Source: Lathyrus oleraceus (lineage: Eukaryota; Streptophyta; Magnoliopsida; Fabales; Fabaceae). Taken from it: a stretch of DNA of 64,000 nucleotides. Positions 58,082-64,000 of this stretch are shown here, piece by piece. The notes under the pieces were generated by a model that saw nothing but the letters and a program-made list of their open reading frames with translations, was not told the DNA's origin and made no database searches. The translations under genes were made by a program, and so were the position numbers. The stretch spans positions 408,964,031-409,028,030 of the forward strand of contig NC_066583.1 of NCBI RefSeq assembly GCF_024323335.1, written 5' to 3'. Every line of letters begins with the position of its first letter. Position 1 is the stretch's first letter.

Positions 58082-58347
58082 ATAATGATCACTTTGTTTA
58101 AAAACCCTTCTCCCATGCCAAAAGGAGGAGTGATGACATTGTTGGCAACATAAATACAATGATATTTTCATTCAATAAATTCATGTTAAATGTTTGTTTT
58201 TCCAAATTATTTTCCCTTTTTGCTTTTTGCATGAAATTGGTGATCACATAAAACCCTAAAAATAGAATAAAATCAATCTTTTCATCTGCATAATGATTTG
58301 CCTTGTCTGAATTCTAAAAGCTTTTCATATCCAAAATCATTATGCAG
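58082..58347 (+). other. Intron between protease and RT with a mutated donor
   Basis: Aligns base for base with the A intron (266 nt). The donor reads AC|ATAATG; A has AC|GTAATG. The acceptor TTATGCAG is intact. Splicing at the normal site should fail in this copy. Confidence 0.75.
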
Positions 58348-59766
58348 GTTGATTTGTAGACCCATTGAACATAATGACCCAACGCCATCTCCCAATTTTG
58401 AATTCCCTGTATTTGAGGCAGAGGAAGATGATGTTGAAGAGATTCCTATTGAGAATACGCGTCTACTTGAGCATGAAGAGAAGATCATTCAGCCGCATCT
58501 TGAGAATCTGGAAACAGTCAACTTGAGATTTGAAGATTGTGTGCGAGAGGTAAAGATTGGGGCACTCCTGGAAGATTCTGTTAAGAAGGGGTTGATTGAA
58601 TTGCTACAGGAATATGTCGACGTCTTTGCTTGGTCGTATGAAGACATGCCAGGTTTAGACACCGATATTGTGCAACATTTCCTACCTTTGAAACCTGAGT
58701 GCGTGCCTATGAAGCAGAAGCTCAGAAGAACTCATCCCGATATGGCAGTGAAGATCAAAGAAGAGTTTCAGAAGCAAATTGATGCGGGGTTTCTGGTGAC
58801 TTCTACATATCCTCAATGGATGGCCAATATTGTGCCCGTGCCTAAGAAAGACGGAAAAGTCCGGATGTGTGTGGACTATAGAGACTTGAATAAAGCTAGT
58901 CTGAAAGATGATTTCCCTCTACCACATATTGATATGTTGGTAGACAATACAGCTAAATTCAATGTCTTCTCATTTATGGATGGATTTTCCGGATATAACC
59001 AGATCAAGATGGCACCCGAGGATATGAAGAAGACAACATTCATCACACCTTGGGGAACATTCTGTTATCGAGTGATGCCCTTCGGTTTGAAGAACGCCGA
59101 AGCCACGTATCAACGAGCTATGACCACCTTGTTTCATGATATGATGCATAAGGAGATTGAGGTATATGTTGATGATATGATTGCTAAGTCAAGAACGGAA
59201 GTTGAACATGTAGAGCACCTGTTGAAGCTTTTTTAGCGTTTGAGGAAGTACAAGCTTCGTCTGAATCCCAACAAGTGTACATTTGGAGTCCGTTCCGACA
59301 AGTTATTGGGCTTTATTGTTAGTGAAAGAGGTATTGAGGTTGACCCTGCAAAGGTCAAAGCAATACAAGAGATGCTTGCGCCCAAAACTGAGAAGCAAGT
59401 CCGAGGTTTTCTTGGCCGCTTGAATTATATTTCCAGATTCATATCCCACATGACTGCCACATAAGCGCCGATATTCAAGCTCCTCCGGAAAGATCAGTCT
59501 CACGATTGGACCGAGGATTGCCAGAAAGCTTTTGAAAGTATTAAAGAGTATCTGTCCGAGCCTCCGATCCTGTCTCCGCCTGTGGAAGGGAGACCTTTGA
59601 TTATGTATCTGACTGTTCTTGAAGACTCGATGGGTTGTGTCCTTGGTCAGCAGGATGAATCGGGAAAGAAGGAGTATGCTATTTACTACTTAAGCAAGAA
59701 GTTTACTGATTGTGAGTCTCGATACTCAATGCTTGAGAAAACATGTTGTGCTTTGGCTTGGGCTGC
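58348..59766 (+). pseudogene. Ogre pol fragment: RT and start of RNase H
   Basis: Frame is open from the acceptor through 59233, then TAG at 59234-59236 (A has CAG) and TAA at 59461-59463 (A has TGT). RT blocks: [43 protein letters not shown] and YVDDM near 59165. RNase H begins at about 59585 (LIMYLTVLEDSMGCVLGQQ) and is cut after TCCALAWAA by LTR D. Second RNase H and integrase should resume beyond the inverted element. Confidence 0.9.
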
Positions 59767-60096
59767 TGTCGCAACACGAAAAACAACCGGCGGGAAAAAA
59801 CAAAACAAACAGAGCCGCCACCGTGCGTTATTTATCCCAAAAGAGGGAAAGGAAACGCTCGAAGTAAACCTGGAAAGGAAATGGTCTTACGACCAGAGAT
59901 TGCAAGGATCGGGAGTCGGTTACGCGAGGGGAAGGTATTAGCACCCCTCACGTCCGTCGTACTCGACGGGATCCACGCTCAAGAGAATAGAATAAGGTTG
60001 CTGAATAACTACTCAAAAGAATGCACACACACTGGAATAAAACACAGATGGAGGAAGACGGAGAAAGTGGACTCGGCAGGATATCGCATCTTGGGC

Positions 60097-60136
60097 CTAC
60101 GTAGTTTGTCAAAAACAAACATCAGAGTCGACGTAG
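60097..60136 (-). other. Conserved stem-loop, D copy 1
   Basis: Outer stem CTACG (60097-60101) with CGTAG (60132-60136). Inner stem GTTTGT (60104-60109) with ACAAAC (60115-60120), loop of five. Confidence 0.65.
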
Positions 60137-60183
60137 TTCGGGGGAAATGGGAAACGGGCTTGCTAGGATATCGCATCCTATGC

Positions 60184-60223
60184 CTACGTATCTCATCTGG
60201 AATGAGAATCAGAGCTGTCGTAG
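60184..60223 (-). other. Conserved stem-loop, D copy 2
   Basis: Outer stem CTACG (60184-60188) with CGTAG (60219-60223). Inner stem TCTCAT (60191-60196) with ATGAGA (60202-60207), loop of five. Confidence 0.65.
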
Positions 60224-60291
60224 TTCGGCTAACGCAGGCCGAAACAAAACACAACACAAAGACGCTGAGACGTCAAAAGAAACACACAAAC

Positions 60292-60460
60292 GGAAACAGA
60301 CTGCCAATGGCTCGGCTTACGTCCGACTCCGAACAACAAACACAAATATAGAAACGGAATGCCAATCGTGGTCTTACATCCAACTCCGAACAAACAAACG
60401 CAAATAGGAAACGGAATACCAATGGCTGGTCTTACATCCGACTCCTAAACACACACAAAA
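60292..60460 (-). repeat. Three tandem units of about 57 bp in LTR D
   Basis: Units start at 60293, 60351 and 60408 with GAAAC and share a CCAATGGCTGGTCTTACATC-like core and an A/C-rich tail. They lie between the second and third stem-loops of D. Confidence 0.75.
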
Positions 60461-60672
60461 AGGTTATCAAACAGACAAGCTAACAGGGAGTCTGGCACTC
60501 GAGCCTAATAGCTGTCAAGCAAACACAAAGAAGACGTTGAGATGTCAGAAGAAACAAAGAAGTTGAACACACAGACTAAAAGGGAGTCGGGAACTCGGAC
60601 CTAATAGTTGTCAAGCAAAACACACGCAAAAAAGAAAAAGGGCGCCCGGAGAGATCTCGCACGATCTCCTGC

Positions 60673-60711
60673 CTACGTACCTCATCTGGTATGAGGATCA
60701 GAGCGACGTAG
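60673..60711 (-). other. Conserved stem-loop, D copy 3
   Basis: Outer stem CTACG (60673-60677) with CGTAG (60707-60711). Inner stem CCTCAT (60680-60685) with ATGAGG (60691-60696), loop of five. Compared with copy 2 one base pair has changed from T-A to C-G. Confidence 0.65.
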
Positions 60712-63700
60712 TTCCCCTAAACAGGGGAGAAACTTCCTCCTAACCAGAGACCGAGGGAATAGCGAACTAAAAGGGAGACTGACTCGAGCCTAATAGTTGT
60801 CATGCAATCCACAATAGCCCTAGGTTGAGGTATCTAGTCAAGAGTTTGACTCACACAAGAAGTGAGTCAACTCAAGTCCTAATTCTACATACGTTCAACT
60901 TCCTCGAAAGTTAAACGTACGATTCCTACAGAAAAGGAGGTGAGAAGCAAAAGCAGATAAACATCAAAAGCAATCACCACACGCTATATGCAAAGAAGCG
61001 GCTCATACAAGGCTGGGCTTCAGTCAAGGGGTCATATCGACCTTGACAAACAAGCCAAATACTGGAAGGGGTGTCTGATGCTCTTAACCACTGACATTGA
61101 CCGTCAGGGTGAGCAGATGAAAGGTAATGAGGGTAAGACCTCATAGCTCTTAACCCTGGCCTGGGTGAGCTTAAGACAAAGAAGGTGTGGGGGTCCAGAA
61201 TGAGGGACCCTATTCCACATGACTGACACAACAAGATTTTGGGTGTTTATTCAAATTGCATCAGCACGTAGTGCGAGCAAAATGAAAGACCCAATTGAAT
61301 AGCAGGGGATGGATTACACATCCCTTCTATCTGCCAATGCCTCTTCACTTAGGAGGTCTTTACATGTAACCATGCCTTATTGAGGTCTTTAGCACAAAAT
61401 TAAACAATCAAAAACATGGCCTCTTAAGGAGGGCTTCAGACAGGTGCCTGCCAAAGATAACAGGTCTTCCAGACTACATGGAGGATAGAATGGTTAGCTA
61501 GGTGGTATGCCAACCACAAGCAAAGCAAAGCAACCCAAGCAATGAGTTAAAGCGGCTAAAGTACCTGTAAGAAAGTCCAACAATCAGTATTCACATTCAG
61601 ACATCCAAACAGAAAATAGACAAAACCAACAGTGGTTTCCAATATGTACACAAAACAAGGTGCAAAGTGCAATCAACTCAAATTGTTTCATCATTCAAGT
61701 GACCTACAAAACAGCAAGGTTAGTTAACCAAAGTAACTTGCATCTCAAGTAAGGAGATCATATCATCCATGAGGACTAATTGCTTGAACCTGAAAGGCAA
61801 AGCTCAAATTGTGAGTACAAACCCCTAGGGCAAAGCCTAGGGTCAAAGTCAAAGCAAAAAGTCAAAACAGCAACCAATATTCAACATGCAGCACATTTAA
61901 ACAAGTAAGAACATATCCTAAAAAGGACCAAGTCTAAAGCATCAAGCAAAGTCATCATATGATCAAGATATGGCAAAGACAACTTCAAAGCACACAATTG
62001 GTCATCAAGAATGAAAATTCCATATTAAAACAGAAATGAATCAAACAATCCTGGAAATTTTTATGTGCACACAACAGGTCAAACACAATCATCATGCCAA
62101 AAATTATGATCAACAAAACTCAATTGACCTAGAAATGACAATGCACAAGTATGACATCAAATTTTGTGACACACATTGTCACACCATACATTCATGTGTC
62201 TAAAACAGAGATGAAAAATGCTAAAAATGCACAACCAAGCCTCAAAAATCATGTATCATGTTGGGAATCAGCATATAAAATTTCAAATCAATTGGCCAAT
62301 GTATGAGCATTTCACAATAGCATGAATGAAGCATGTCACATTTTGCATATATGATCAATCAACAGTCCACAATCAAAATTCCAGAAATGATAAAATCATG
62401 AATTTTATATAAAAAAATAATAGACACTTCAAGGAACATGTGAGAAAAAAATTGGAATTATTTGGAATCATTTTCAATTTTTAGTGACTTTTTGAATGTG
62501 ATGAAAATATTTGAAATGAAAATGATCATGCATAAGAAATTATGGAGGGAAATGAGAAAAGGTTGAGAAATTTGAAAAAGTGCTGCCAGTGAGATTCGAA
62601 CCGTGTAGCAACCAAAATGCGCTGGTAGATGAAATAAAACACAAAATGTCCCAAGCCAAGGATCGAAGCGTGTATGCAAGGCAAAACGTTGTAGTTTCAT
62701 TAAATGACAGGGCGTCCAGTCACGGTCAATGCATGTGTGGCGAAGGTCAAAAGAATGTAGGCCAATAGAATGGCCACGAGGACGCTCGCGTGGAAGCCTG
62801 CGTGTACAAAACCCTAGCCAGCATAGTCTGTTGCAGACGGCGGCTCACGCGGCGAGGCAGAGTGGTTTCCACCGTCTTCTTCATAGAGACGGTGGAGCTA
62901 CAGTGATGTTCATGCAAAAAAAATTCCAGAACCAGGCGAGAATTATATCAATGGAAAGCTTAGCTCATGTACAATACAAATCCAGCATCAATTCATATCA
63001 ATTCATCACAACCAATGCAAATCGAAGAGAAAACATTTGGATCTACAAAACTTCTATCAAGCATAACTCATGCAATACTTCACCATTTTTTATGAAATCT
63101 ATATCAGAATTTTCAGCATGAGGAGATCTATCTAAACATGTGCATAAAATGTAGAAAGGTGATGATCGAATTGTAACCTCTTGAAGAGCAGAATGATGAA
63201 ATCGAGTGATTCAAGTGCCAAAAGTGTCCAGATCCAATCCTGAGATGATGTTATGAAGCTTGATGTAGAAATTGAAGCTTGAAACGAACTCGATCTTGAT
63301 TAATTTGCCACTTCCATCTTCATGTTCTTGAGCTTGCACAGCTTGATTTCTGCTCGAATTCTTCAAATCAAAGCTTGATCTGCACTCAATTACACTCCAT
63401 AATCCAGAATACGCAAGAAAATTGCTATGTCATGACAAGCAATATGCAAAAAGAGTTACTCATTTTGGAGTTTTGAGTCAAAAGTTATGGCACTTTGATG
63501 TTTCATGCACACTTGGTGATCATTTGAGCATAACTCCTCAACCATTCATTAGATGCTCATGATCTTGGACTTTTTTGAAATGGGAGAGAAAGATCTTCAA
63601 CTTTCATGTTGGACAAAATTTCATTTGAAGCTTCTTTGATGTTGGAAAGTCAAGTTGAAGATGGTCCAAAAACTTGCTATTTTTGGAAACTTTCAATTAT

Positions 63701-64000
63701 AGGTCACTTTCCATTTTGGGAAACTTTTGATCTGACTTCAAATTCTTCAAGGTATGTGTTTGACATGATAAATAAGCCTCTTTTGAACATGAATGAAGTG
63801 TTGAAACTCAATTCTCCACCTCCAAGCCCTCAGTTGACTTTTATGGGCCCCAGATGACTTGAACATGCACTGTGGACTTTGAGCCTCTACCACCTGAGGA
63901 AATGGCTCAGAAATGAACCCCTAGCTCCAATAAGCTCTCCACATAACCATGTGATCTCCATCTCAATAGAATACTTCACCTCCTTGAGAATCCCTGGTTG

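Larger units (their letters stand above)
52124..59766 (+). mobile_element. Second Ogre interior 'B', cut inside RNase H
   Basis: It is a continuation of the tandem array: PBS, leader, ORF1, gag, protease, intron and RT to the middle of RNase H, all very similar to A (a few percent by eye). It shares some A defects (TAA between ORF1 halves, TAG after gag, two stops before protease) and has its own (53066, 53315, 55443 frameshift, 55622, 59234, 59461). Cut at 59766/59767 by inverted LTR D; GCTGC is the expected target duplication. Confidence 0.9.
59767..64000 (-). repeat. 3' LTR of an inverted Tat/Ogre-like element 'D' (continues past the window)
   Basis: On the minus strand the sequence ends GTGTTGCGACA at 59767 and contains the Ogre LTR-end landmarks in the same order as A: stem-loop with GAACTACG...CGTAGGC, GGTGCTAATACCTTCCC (59930-59946), GGGATAAATAACGCACGGTGGCGGCTC (about 59811-59840). 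The middle is AT-rich with a short GC-rich block (62580-62900), as in A. It has a DNA composition unlike A, B or C, so it is another family. At least 4.2 kb long with no LTR start seen. It may be part of a full element or a solo LTR. ORFs inside are chance. Confidence 0.82.

Noticed and set aside
60080..60790. Regular direct repeats that might suggest a CRISPR array
   Set aside because: Plant LTR context, imperfect and unequally spaced units; these are LTR stem-loops and short tandem repeats.
62458..63121. ORFs of 80-130 codons on both strands around a GC-richer block
   Set aside because: Inside LTR D with no coding bias or domain; GC-rich block has a counterpart in the A LTR.

Overview
The window is plant nuclear repeat DNA. 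I see no host gene and no rRNA or tRNA gene. It is AT-rich and consists almost entirely of nested LTR retrotransposons. LTRs of about 5 kb with a tRNA-Arg-type PBS, an extra ORF upstream of gag, an intron between protease and reverse transcriptase, and a second RNase H domain are hallmarks of Tat/Ogre Ty3-gypsy elements. Together they suggest a large-genome legume, plausibly tribe Fabeae (Pisum, Vicia, Lathyrus); the species is inference.

Layout. (1) The outer host sequence (18-85 and 7482-8861) carries a decayed minus-strand gene resembling the envelope-like/plant-transposon proteins of SIRE-type elements. (2) An Athila-type element (86-7481) with a clear 5-bp target duplication (CCACT) is inserted inside that gene. 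It has lost gag, protease and RT but keeps an integrase relic and a nearly open ATHILA-family ORF. (3) An old Tat/Ogre element, 'C', has its 5' LTR at 8862-14519 and its interior running to 25584: ORF1, gag, protease, intron, RT, two RNases H and integrase. (4) A Ty1/copia element on the minus strand (25585-29787) interrupts C; its 3' LTR and integrase-RT-RNase H are visible. (5) An Ogre element, 'A', cuts the copia frame at 29787/29788 (LTR 29788-34703, interior to 47230, LTR 47231-52123). It is followed not by host DNA but by another PBS and a second interior, 'B' (52124-59766), so three LTR/interior blocks are joined in tandem. (6) B is cut inside its first RNase H by the 3' LTR of an inverted Tat/Ogre-like element, 'D' (59767 to beyond 64000). 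The right halves of D, B, copia and C should lie outside the window in predictable order.

How the parts work. In A, B and C, gag, protease and pol form one reading frame once a 258-266 nt intron is removed. ORF1 (DUF7745-like) is separate. All copies are broken by stops and frameshifts, many of the stops being C-to-T changes expected at methylated cytosines. The most interesting non-coding signal is a stem-loop near the LTR 3' end whose inner stem changes by paired substitutions between copies (three copies in D, one each in A and its second LTR). Two more are a PBS-like decoy about 75 nt before the true PBS, and a 3' UTR full of short motifs resembling the PBS complement.
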